Shown here: positions 15,610 through 22,166 of the stretch, piece by piece | Layout of the letters: every line of letters starts with the position of its first letter | How positions within the stretch are numbered: the first letter of the stretch is position 1 | Origin: Clostridia bacterium | Lineage (GTDB): Bacteria; Bacillota; Clostridia; Oscillospirales; CAG-272 | Assembly: GCA_017451975.1 (NCBI GenBank) | Contig: JAFTNI010000033.1 | Coordinates: forward strand, 1-24,760 | DNA: 24,760 nt | Reading direction: 5' to 3' | Position numbers and translations under genes: made by a program | The notes under the pieces: generated by a model | The model's input: the letters and a program-made list of their open reading frames with translations, nothing else | Told to the model about the DNA's origin: nothing | Databases searched by the model: none

Positions 15610-15677
15610 TTTTGAAATTTCCTTTGATTTTTCAGATTTTGGGTTTAATGTAAAAAAATACACCTACCCATTTTTGG

Positions 15678-15706
15678 ATTATATCATTTTATTTTCAATT
15701 TTACAA
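15678..15706 (-). promoter_or_regulatory. Promoter of the rhamnosidase gene
   Basis: On the minus strand TTGTAA (15706-15701), 17 nt, TATAAT (15683-15678) with an extended TGA. The weak -35 and perfect -10 fit a regulated promoter. Confidence 0.7.
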
Positions 15707-15874
15707 GTGTTTATTCCGTATTTTTGCAATATTCGCAAAGAAATTTCAAAAGAAAGTTTATTGAATATGTACAAAAGTTTTTGTGAGGAATGAAATATAC
15801 TCCGCGGAAGAGGTGCTTGCTCCCCCTAAAAAAGCAGTATACCATCAAAACCCTGTTCTTTTTTTAATCTTATC

Positions 15875-15903
15875 TTGCCTTTTTCCGCAACGTATGTTAA
15901 AAT
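15875..15903 (+). promoter_or_regulatory. SigA-type promoter of ymdB-ahcY
   Basis: TTGCCT (15875-15880), 17 nt, TAAAAT (15898-15903) preceded by TGT. It lies 34 nt upstream of the ymdB start, with ACGGAGGG as ribosome site between. Confidence 0.75.
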
Positions 15904-15936
15904 ATTTATAATAAGCAATATTTTACGGAGGGAATT

Positions 15937-16716
15937 TTGAAAGAAATCAAGCTTCTCGCATTGGGTGACGTGGTGCGCACCGTATCTTGCAGCTATATTT
16001 CCCGAAACCTGTGGAAATTCCGCCGCGAGCACGGCATAGATATCGTCGTGGCAAACGGCGAAAACGCCTCTGAAAACGGCGGCATAGACAGGTACAGCAT
16101 GGATACGCTGCTTTCCTACGGTGTAGACGTTATCACCACTGGCAACCACGTTTTTAAAAACAACGAAGCAAAGGCGCTTCTCGATGAAAATAAATATATA
16201 ATACGCCCTGCCAATTACCCCGACGCACTGCCGGGCTACGGCTACACGCTTTTCGAAGCGGCAGGCAAAACCTTTCTTATAATCAACGTAATGGGCGTTG
16301 TTCTTATGGAGCCGCTTGCCGACCCGTTTACCGCCGTTGAAAAAATTCTGGAGCGCAACCGCGGTAAATACGATATTTCCGTGCTTGACGTTCACGCAGA
16401 AGCAACAAGCGAAAAGCGCGCGATGGGCCTTTTCTTCGATGGCAAAATAGATATCATCTTCGGCACGCACACCCACGTTCAAACGGCAGACGAGCAGGTT
16501 TTGCCGCGCGGCACAGGGTATATCACCGACATAGGTATGTGCGGGCCCGATAACAGCGTGCTCGGCATTGATACAAAGTGCATCGTAGAAAAGCTGCGTA
16601 TGCACACGCCCGTAAAATTCACGGTTTCGGGCACGAAAATAACGGCTCATGGCGCGGTTTTCACGCTCGACGGCGCAACAGGCAAAGTTAAAAAAGCAGA
16701 AAGAATCACCTTTTAA
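15937..16716 (+). CDS. ymdB: YmdB-family metallophosphoesterase (2',3'-cyclic nucleotide phosphodiesterase)
   Basis: The family hydrolyses 2',3'-cyclic nucleotides and, in Bacillus, affects biofilm versus motility and RNA turnover. The 259-residue product shows all dimetal motifs: ALGDVV (Asp11), ANGENAS (about 39-45), TTGNHVF (68-73), DVHAEATSEK and GTHTHVQTAD, then YITDIGMCGP. The loop after GDVV reads RTVSCS, whereas Bacillus YmdB has GSPGR. The start is TTG 15937 with ACGGAGGG seven bases upstream; no in-frame ATG fits. ahcY follows 28 nt downstream, so they probably share a transcript. Confidence 0.93.
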   Translation: MKEIKLLALGDVVRTVSCSYISRNLWKFRREHGIDIVVANGENASENGGIDRYSMDTLLSYGVDVITTGNHVFKNNEAKALLDENKYIIRPANYPDALPGYGYTLFEAAGKTFLIINVMGVVLMEPLADPFTAVEKILERNRGKYDISVLDVHAEATSEKRAMGLFFDGKIDIIFGTHTHVQTADEQVLPRGTGYITDIGMCGPDNSVLGIDTKCIVEKLRMHTPVKFTVSGTKITAHGAVFTLDGATGKVKKAERITF

Positions 16717-16744
16717 AAACAAGAAACGAAAGGAATTTTAAATT

Positions 16745-17977
16745 ATGAACGAAATAAAAGACATAAATCTCGCCCCCTCGGGCCATGCAAAAATAAACTG
16801 GGTTAAGGATTATATGCCCACGCTCGCGGCAATTGAAAAGGATTTCATTAAAACAAAGCCCTTCGCGGGCATGAAAATTTCTATGTCCATTCACTTGGAG
16901 GCTAAAACGGCTTACCTCGCTACCGTGCTCAAAAACGGCGGCGCAGACGTTTACGCCACAGGTTGCAACCCGCTTTCCACACAGGACGACGTTGCCGCGG
17001 CTCTTTCCGAATACGGCGTGCACGTTTACGCAGTACACGGCGACAACGAGGAAAATTATACAGCTCGCCTTCGCCGCGCACTTTCCTGCAAGCCCGACCT
17101 TATGATAGACGACGGCGGCGACTTTATAGCGCTCCTTCACGGCGAGGACCGCGAGCTTGGCGTAAACCTCATCGGCGGCTGCGAGGAAACAACAACAGGT
17201 ATCCATCGTCTTCGCCAGCGCGAGCGCGCAGGCACGCTCCTTTACCCTATGATAGACGTAAACGATGCTGATTGCAAACATCTTTTCGATAACCGCTACG
17301 GCACTGGTCAGTCCACGCTCGATGCCATTATGCACACCACAAACCTTATTATCGCAGGCAAAACCGCTGTTGTTGCGGGCTACGGCTGGTGCGGCAAGGG
17401 TATTGCAATGCGCCTGAAAGGCATGGGTGCGCGCGTTATCGTAACGGAAATTGACCCCGTTAAAGCGCTTGAAGCGGCTATGGACGGCTTCTCCGTTATG
17501 AAAATGGACGATGCCGCGCCCCTTGGCGACCTCTTTATCACAGCTACAGGCTGCAGCGACGTTATTGTAAAACGCCATTTCGAGGTTATGAAGGATGGCG
17601 TGCTTCTTGCAAACTCCGGCCACTTCGACGTTGAAATAAACAAAGGCGACCTTCTCTCTCTTTGTGTTTCCCACAGCGAAAGAAAGCCCAGCATAGAAGG
17701 CTTTACAATGGCAGACGGCAGAAAAATCAACCTTCTTGCAGAGGGCAGACTCGTCAACCTCGCGGCAGGCAACGGCCACCCCGCAGAAATTATGGACATG
17801 AGCTTTGCTATTCAGGCAAAGGGGCTTGAATACCTCGCAACGACGGAAAGAAAAGCGCCGAAGCTCTATGCAGTACCCGTTGAAATCGACAAAGAGGTTG
17901 CAAGCCTCAAGCTTGCGAGCATGAACCTCGGGCTCGACACACTCACGGCAGAACAAGCGGAATACCTTGGAATTTAA
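16745..17977 (+). CDS. ahcY: Adenosylhomocysteinase (S-adenosylhomocysteine hydrolase), short form
   Basis: This NAD-dependent enzyme splits S-adenosylhomocysteine to adenosine and homocysteine, recycling the product of methyltransferases. Recognisable features are the N-terminal SIHLEAKTAYLATVLKNGGA with TGCNPLSTQDDVAAAL, the EETTTGIHRL loop, the Rossmann motif AGYGWCGKGIAMR, and NSGHFDVEI. At 410 residues it is shorter than the classical form (about 430-495) and ends LTAEQAEYLGI, without the C-terminal KPDHYRY that reaches the neighbouring subunit's NAD. That short type also includes the S-inosylhomocysteine hydrolases, so substrate choice is open. AAAGGAA lies before the ATG. Confidence 0.92.
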   Translation: MNEIKDINLAPSGHAKINWVKDYMPTLAAIEKDFIKTKPFAGMKISMSIHLEAKTAYLATVLKNGGADVYATGCNPLSTQDDVAAALSEYGVHVYAVHGDNEENYTARLRRALSCKPDLMIDDGGDFIALLHGEDRELGVNLIGGCEETTTGIHRLRQRERAGTLLYPMIDVNDADCKHLFDNRYGTGQSTLDAIMHTTNLIIAGKTAVVAGYGWCGKGIAMRLKGMGARVIVTEIDPVKALEAAMDGFSVMKMDDAAPLGDLFITATGCSDVIVKRHFEVMKDGVLLANSGHFDVEINKGDLLSLCVSHSERKPSIEGFTMADGRKINLLAEGRLVNLAAGNGHPAEIMDMSFAIQAKGLEYLATTERKAPKLYAVPVEIDKEVASLKLASMNLGLDTLTAEQAEYLGI

Positions 17978-17984
17978 GCAAAAA

Positions 17985-18015
17985 ATCCTCTGAAAATCAG
18001 AGGATGTTTTATTTT
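17985..18015 (+). terminator. Intrinsic terminator of ymdB-ahcY
   Basis: ATCCTCTG (17985-17992), loop AAAAT, CAGAGGAT (17998-18005), then GTTTTATTTT. Confidence 0.88.
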
Positions 18016-18022
18016 TATTCTC

Positions 18023-18230
18023 CAACTTTTTCTTTTTTAAAAGAAAAAGTTGCAAAAAGAAGTAAAAAACGTGCCGTTTTACCGCTTTGTCAGTTTAAAT
18101 AAGAGCCTGAAAGATCGCGCCTCTCCCCACGGTGATTCTACTCGTACCTCGTAAAATTCCGTGGAACCGCGAGGCGTGGTAACGCTTCACAGACTTTTTA
18201 CGAACTGCAAATCGCGCTATAGGCGCGAAT
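18023..18230 (+). repeat. Structured dispersed repeat, copy 1 (plus orientation)
   Basis: The order is: hairpin CAACTTTTTCTTTT/AAAAGAAAAAGTTG (18023-18052); a 65-nt linker starting CAAAAAGAAGTAAAAA and containing CGCTTT; then the core at 18118-18176. In the core CGCCTC pairs with GAGGCG and CCACGG with CCGTGG, separated by TCC on the 5' side and AACCGC on the 3' side. A tail follows (CAGACTTTTT...ACTGCAAA) with a TCGCGC/GCGCGA hairpin (18212-18228). Copy 2 lies next to it in the opposite direction. No protein-coding capacity is apparent. Confidence 0.75.
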
Positions 18231-18240
18231 ATGTTTCTAT

Positions 18241-18441
18241 TATGGGTGCGCACCACTTTGCAGAGGATGAAAAATCTGTAAACCGCAAAAATTCGCCGTG
18301 GTTCCGAGTAAATTTTGCCTTAGCAAAATTTCAACTCGGGGAGGCGAAAGAAGTTTTAATTCATATAAGAACCGATAAAGCGATAAACCTGCAAGGTTTT
18401 TGATTCTTTTTGCCACTTTTTCTTTCAAAAAGAAAAAGTGG
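18241..18441 (-). repeat. Structured dispersed repeat, copy 2 (minus orientation)
   Basis: Read on the minus strand, it starts with the hairpin CCACTTTTTCTTT/AAAGAAAAAGTGG (18441-18413). A linker similar to that of copy 1 follows (CAAAAAGAATCAAAAA, then CGCTTTATCGGTT). The core at 18348-18292 has TTCGCC/GGCGAA and CCGAGT/ACTCGG stems, TCC against AACCAC, and an inner AAATTTTGC/GCAAAATTT stem. The tail ends GGTGCGCACC. About 110 nt of it is nearly identical to copy 3 in oriC. Copies 1 and 2 face each other tail to tail across 18231-18240. Confidence 0.85.
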
Positions 18442-18459
18442 GTAATGGATAATAAAAAG

Positions 18460-18494
18460 AAAAAAATCTCTCGTTTTTCACGAGAGATTTTTTT
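18460..18494 (-). terminator. Intrinsic terminator of alaA
   Basis: AAAAAAATCTCTCG (18460-18473) and CGAGAGATTTTTTT (18481-18494) form a 14-bp stem with a 7-nt loop, 5 nt beyond the minus-strand alaA stop. Confidence 0.9.
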
Positions 18495-18499
18495 CTTTT

Positions 18500-19717
18500 T
18501 TATTTTTCTCTTGATGCGAGAAGCTCGCCAATTTTCTTGCAGGCTTCCTCAAGCACGGGGGCTTCAGGAAGGTATGCGATTCTGAAGTGGTCGGGCGTGG
18601 GCCAGTTGAAGCCTGCGCCGTGTGTTACGAGAATGTGCTTTTCGCGGAGAAGCTCAAAAGCAAACTGTTCGTCGTTTTCCATATTGTAGCGCGAGCAATC
18701 TATCTTCGGGAAGATATAGAGCGCACCCTTGGGCTTAACAAAGCTGATTCCGGGAATAGCACCGAGTCCGCGGCAAACTGCTTCTCTCTGCTCGTAAAGT
18801 CTGCCTCCGGGGGCAACGAGAGCGTTTGAAGATTCGAGTGTTTCATCGAGCGCCGCGGGAATTATAGCCTGCGCGGGAACATTGGAGCAAAGGCGGGTGG
18901 ATGTAAGGAGCTTTATGCCGTCGAGGAAGCCTTCCTTACCCTTTTTGTTGCCGCAAACGCAGAGCCAACCGCTACGGAAGCCGCAAACAAGGTGAGATTT
19001 GGAAAGACCGTTGTAGCTTATGGTGAGAAGGTCGGGCGCAAGGGAAGCGAGCGCCGTATGCTCAGCGCCGTCGAAAATAAGTCTATCGTAAATTTCGTCG
19101 GCAAAGAGAATAAGGTCGTTTTCGCGCGCGAGCTCAACTATTTTTTCAAGAATTTCTCTGGGGTAGAGCGCGCCCGTGGGGTTATTCGGGTTGATAACGA
19201 GAATACCCTTTGTTTTAGGCGTGATTTTTTTGCGCATATCCTCGATGTCGGGAAGCCAATCGGAGCTTTCGTCGCAGATGTAATGCACGGGTTTACCGCC
19301 GGACATAGAAACAGCACTTGTCCAAAGCGGGTAGTTGGGGCAGGGCACGAGCATTTCGTCGCCTTCATTGAGAAGCGCCTGCATAGTCGTTATAATAAGT
19401 TCGCTTACGCCGTTGCCCGTGTAGATATCGTCAACGGATTCGCAAGGAATATTTTTCTTTTTGCAATATCTGAGAATAGATTCTCTGGCATAGAGCAAGC
19501 CCTTGGAATCGCTGTAGCCCTGCGTATCCATAACGCATTTAACGAAAGCTTCGTTAACCTCCTTGGGTGCGCGGAAGCCGTAAACGGCGGGGTTGCCTAT
19601 GTTAAGCCTCAGAATATCTACACCGCTTGCCATCATTTTCTGCGCTTCCTGCATAACGGGGCCGCGTATACCGTAGGATACTTTGCTGAGTCTTTCAGCT
19701 CTATCGAAATTTTTCAT
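18500..19717 (-). CDS. alaA: Alanine (glutamate-pyruvate) aminotransferase, AlaA type
   Basis: A PLP-dependent class I aminotransferase interconverting glutamate/pyruvate and 2-oxoglutarate/alanine. The 405-residue product closely follows E. coli AlaA along its whole length as I recall that sequence: SYGIRGPVMQEAQKM, LRLNIGNPAVYGF, YTGNGVSELI, NEGDEMLVPCPNYPLWTSAV, NPNNPTGALY, ADEIYD, the PLP-lysine segment ISYNGLSKSH, and PDHFRIAYLP at the end. Start ATG 19717 was chosen because GGAGG lies just upstream; a longer frame to 19753 would include that site. It is a single-gene transcript with its own promoter and terminator, diverging from dnaA. Confidence 0.93.
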   Translation of the reverse strand: MKNFDRAERLSKVSYGIRGPVMQEAQKMMASGVDILRLNIGNPAVYGFRAPKEVNEAFVKCVMDTQGYSDSKGLLYARESILRYCKKKNIPCESVDDIYTGNGVSELIITTMQALLNEGDEMLVPCPNYPLWTSAVSMSGGKPVHYICDESSDWLPDIEDMRKKITPKTKGILVINPNNPTGALYPREILEKIVELARENDLILFADEIYDRLIFDGAEHTALASLAPDLLTISYNGLSKSHLVCGFRSGWLCVCGNKKGKEGFLDGIKLLTSTRLCSNVPAQAIIPAALDETLESSNALVAPGGRLYEQREAVCRGLGAIPGISFVKPKGALYIFPKIDCSRYNMENDEQFAFELLREKHILVTHGAGFNWPTPDHFRIAYLPEAPVLEEACKKIGELLASREK

Positions 19718-19761
19718 AATTTCCTCCAAAACAAGTAGAAAGTTATACTTCATTTTATTTT

Positions 19762-19790
19762 ATAATATCATCTTTTAATGCCGTTGTCAA
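19762..19790 (-). promoter_or_regulatory. Strong SigA-type promoter of alaA
   Basis: On the minus strand TTGACA (19790-19785), 17 nt, TATTAT (19767-19762) with extended TGA. It is close to consensus. Confidence 0.82.
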
Positions 19791-19893
19791 GCCTGCTGTT
19801 TCATAGGAAATCAATTTCCGTGCAATATTTTGCAAGGCACAGAAGAGCCGCGCTTTGCCGCTTACTCTACCATATTATTACGCGCAGCGCGCG

Positions 19894-19929
19894 TTATTAT
19901 ATATTAATATAAAATATTATAATATATTT
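19894..19929. other. 36-bp all-A/T tract upstream of dnaA
   Basis: Every base from 19894 to 19929 is A or T. It follows a short dyad ACGCGC-AGC-GCGCGT (19879-19893). No clear DnaA box is visible anywhere in the 302-bp alaA-dnaA gap. It could be a promoter upstream element or a remnant of a second unwinding region. Confidence 0.5.
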
Positions 19930-19940
19930 GAAGAAACATA

Positions 19941-19969
19941 TTGAATTTTTCAAGAATTTATGGTATAAT
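19941..19969 (+). promoter_or_regulatory. SigA-type promoter of dnaA
   Basis: TTGAAT (19941-19946), 17 nt, TATAAT (19964-19969) with an extended TGG. The dnaA start is 50 nt downstream of the -10, with AAGGA before it. Confidence 0.82.
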
Positions 19970-20019
19970 GCAGGTATTACTATGGGCAAGTGTTTTTTGC
20001 CCCAAAAAGGACGGTTTAA

Positions 20020-21408
20020 ATGGACTCATACAAAGATATATGGAAGCTAGTTTTGGGGCAGCTTTCAAAAAAATATTCCGATGCAGCCATGGAGCTCTGG
20101 TTCAACAACCTCAATCTCGTTTACCTCGATGATTCTATAGCGATCATCACCACTCAGCGCGATGGGTTTGTTTCGCTCCTTAATAAAAAGTACGTTCCCG
20201 ATATGGAGGAAATACTTGAAGAAATACTCAGTTTCCGCGTTAAAGTAAGAATATACGCCGAAACAGGCTTCGACCTTGAAAGAGCAGTGGCAAGCTTCGA
20301 TGAACCCGAGGAATCCCCCAAGCCGCAGGAAATTCTGCGCAAAACAGGCTCGGGCGATGACTTTTACAGCGACGACAAAACAGAAAAAACCATTACAAGC
20401 TTCGACGCAAACTACACCTTCGAAAACTTCGTCGTAGGTGAATCCAATAAGTTTGCATATAAAGCCAGCCGCGCCGTTGCCGATAACCCTACGGCGTACA
20501 ACCCGCTTTTCATCTACGGCCAAAGCGGACTTGGCAAAACCCACCTTATGAAAGCCATAGCCACAGAGGTTCTTAAAAGAAACCCCGATTACAACGTTAT
20601 AATAGTAAAAGGCGAAAGCTTCACAAACGAGCTGGTAGAGGCTCTTGCGAAAAAAGACACGGCGGGCTTCAAGGAAAAATACCGCCGCGCCGATATGCTG
20701 CTTATAGACGACATTCAGTTTATAGCAGGCAAGGTGGCAACACAGGAAGAATTCTTCCACACGTTCAACGCACTTTACGAATCCAATAAGCAGATAGTTC
20801 TCACCTCCGACCGACCGCCGAAGGATATGAAACAGCTCGAGGACAGATTGCGCAGCCGCTTTGAATCCGGCCTTATTATAGATATTCAGCCGCCGGACGC
20901 AGAGCTTCGCATGGCAATTCTCAAAAGAAAAGCAATGATTATCAACCTCGATATTTCCAACGAGGTGCTTACGTTCGTTGCGGAAAACGTAAAAAATAAC
21001 ATACGTCAGATAGAAGGCGTTATCAAAAAGCTCGGTGCATACAATTTCGTTACCAACAAGCCCATTACGCTCGAGGTGGCAAAGAGCCAGCTTGCAGGCG
21101 TGCTCAGCGGTAAGGAATCGCCCGAGGTAACGGTAGACAGAATTATTTCCGAAATTTCGAAGAAATATCACATAACACCCGAGGAAATCAAGGGCAAAAA
21201 ACGCACGAAGGACGTTGCTATGGCGCGCCACGTTGCGGTTTACGTTATAAGAAAGGCGACGGATATGTCGCTTCAGAGCATCGCAAAAATATTCGGCCGC
21301 GACCATACGACGATGATGTCCTCCATCGACGTCGTTGAAAACGATATGGAAGTGGATGCAAGCTTCGAGCACGAGGTTAAATCGCTCATACGCGAATTCC
21401 AAACCTGA
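20020..21408 (+). CDS. dnaA: DnaA, chromosomal replication initiator
   Basis: This AAA+ protein binds DnaA boxes, opens the origin and loads the helicase. The 462-residue product has all four domains: I (1-80), a short linker II (about 90-130), and III, the AAA+ core with Walker A GQSGLGKTH (167-175), Walker B LLIDDIQF (227-234) and the box VII segment RLRSRFESG. Domain IV holds the DNA-binding signature GRDHTTMMSSID from about residue 426. ATG 20020 has AAGGA upstream. The DnaA-box cluster lies downstream of the gene, before dnaN. It ends TGA, and a structured repeat starts 5 nt later. Confidence 0.98.
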   Translation: MDSYKDIWKLVLGQLSKKYSDAAMELWFNNLNLVYLDDSIAIITTQRDGFVSLLNKKYVPDMEEILEEILSFRVKVRIYAETGFDLERAVASFDEPEESPKPQEILRKTGSGDDFYSDDKTEKTITSFDANYTFENFVVGESNKFAYKASRAVADNPTAYNPLFIYGQSGLGKTHLMKAIATEVLKRNPDYNVIIVKGESFTNELVEALAKKDTAGFKEKYRRADMLLIDDIQFIAGKVATQEEFFHTFNALYESNKQIVLTSDRPPKDMKQLEDRLRSRFESGLIIDIQPPDAELRMAILKRKAMIINLDISNEVLTFVAENVKNNIRQIEGVIKKLGAYNFVTNKPITLEVAKSQLAGVLSGKESPEVTVDRIISEISKKYHITPEEIKGKKRTKDVAMARHVAVYVIRKATDMSLQSIAKIFGRDHTTMMSSIDVVENDMEVDASFEHEVKSLIREFQT

Positions 21409-21412
21409 TTAC

Positions 21413-21570
21413 CAACTTTTTCTCTTTAAGAGAAAAAGTTGCAAAAAGAGGCAAAAACAGCTTTCGCCTCCCCGAGTGGAAATTTTGCCTTGGCAAAATT
21501 TACTCGGAACCGCGGCGAATTTTCACCATATGCAGATTTTCTGCTATCTGCAAAGTGGTGCGCATTCATA
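21413..21570 (+). repeat. Structured dispersed repeat, copy 3 (plus orientation), between dnaA and the DnaA boxes
   Basis: The hairpin CAACTTTTTCTCTT/AAGAGAAAAAGTTG (21413-21441) is followed by a linker shortened to about 21 nt (CAAAAAGAGGCAAAAACAG...). The core is 21463-21519: TTCGCC/GGCGAA, CCGAGT/ACTCGG, TCC against AACCGC, inner AAATTTTGC/GCAAAATTT. The tail has GCAGAT/ATCTGC (21532-21551) and GTGGTGCGCAT. From the core to the tail it matches the reverse complement of 18241-18350 closely. Confidence 0.88.
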
Positions 21571-21679
21571 AATTAAAGTTTTCGCTCATATAGCGCGCCC
21601 AATTGCCTATATTTACGGGAATAACCTTACCCGTTTCTTTTGCAAGCTTTTCTTTTCCGCAAAGAAAAGCGCGAAAACT

Positions 21680-22130
21680 TCTCCACTTGTAGAAAAAGTT
21701 TTCCACAGGGTGTGGAAAACTTTGTGAAAAACTCAAAAAAGTCAGTTGTGGCAAGGGTTTTCGACGTTTTTCGATTGTGTTAAAACGGGTGAAAAACCAT
21801 GTTTCCACTACTGAAATTCACATAAAATATACCGTTTTTCCGCAAACTTTTCTTCATAGCGCCAAAGTTTTCCACAAAAGTTATTCTTTTGCACAGGTGA
21901 GTTTTTTCGCTTTATCCACACAGCGTTAAAGCGCGCGGAAAAGTGTATGATACAGTTTTCCGCGTTCCACAAAAATCCCGCGGGGTTATTTGCAGAAAAA
22001 TCCCGTGGTGATCGCGCGAAAAACAAGATGTGGTAAGGCTTTTGGCTCTTTCCACAATTTCCGCAGCCTCTACTGCGACTACTACTACCAAAATTTTATT
22101 TTATTTTTATTTTTTATTTAAAAAAGAACG
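21680..22130 (+). other. oriC: oriC: DnaA-box cluster, DnaA-trio-like run and A/T-rich unwinding region
   Basis: DnaA boxes fitting TTWTNCACA: TTATCCACA at 21912-21920 (perfect), TTTTCCACA at 21699-21707 and 21868-21876, TTTTGCACA at 21887-21895, and on the minus strand 21711-21719 (TTTTCCACA) and 21723-21731 (TTTTTCACA). A weaker CTTTCCACA is at 22048-22056. A GC-rich step is followed by CTACTGCGACTACTACTACC (22070-22089), a 3-nt periodic run like the Bacillus DnaA-trio, then an A/T run from 22090 to about 22126. This order matches the known basal unwinding system. Boxes are in the dnaA-dnaN gap. Confidence 0.9.
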
Positions 22131-22166
22131 ATTTTTTGAAAAATTTAAAAATCGAAAGGGGAAAAA

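Larger units (their letters stand above)
15610..15936. other. Divergent intergenic region between the rhamnosidase gene and ymdB
   Basis: 327 bp without a gene. It carries one promoter in each direction (given separately) and an imperfect dyad TTGCAATATTCGCAA (15724-15738) just upstream of the rhamnosidase -35, a possible regulator site. The stretch 15780-15840 shows nothing I recognise. Confidence 0.5.

Noticed and set aside
18240..18428. Minus-strand ORF sharing SPPRVEIL, QNLLGT and LQSGAH peptides with a plus-strand ORF at 21335-21571
   Set aside because: The shared peptides come from the nucleotide identity of repeat copies 2 and 3. The ORF starts and N-termini differ, one overlaps the dnaA 3' end in another frame, and the conserved feature is stem structure, not codons.
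18018..18450. Repeat region as a CRISPR array or insertion sequence
   Set aside because: There are no regularly spaced direct repeats, no transposase frame and no target-site duplication visible; the copies are inverted and structured.
21765..21780. Spo0A-box-like TTCGACG in oriC
   Set aside because: One mismatch to TTCGACA in A/T-rich sequence, a single occurrence; not enough to call.
22023..22036. GATGTGGTAA as a further DnaA box
   Set aside because: Three mismatches to the reverse consensus TGTGGATAA.
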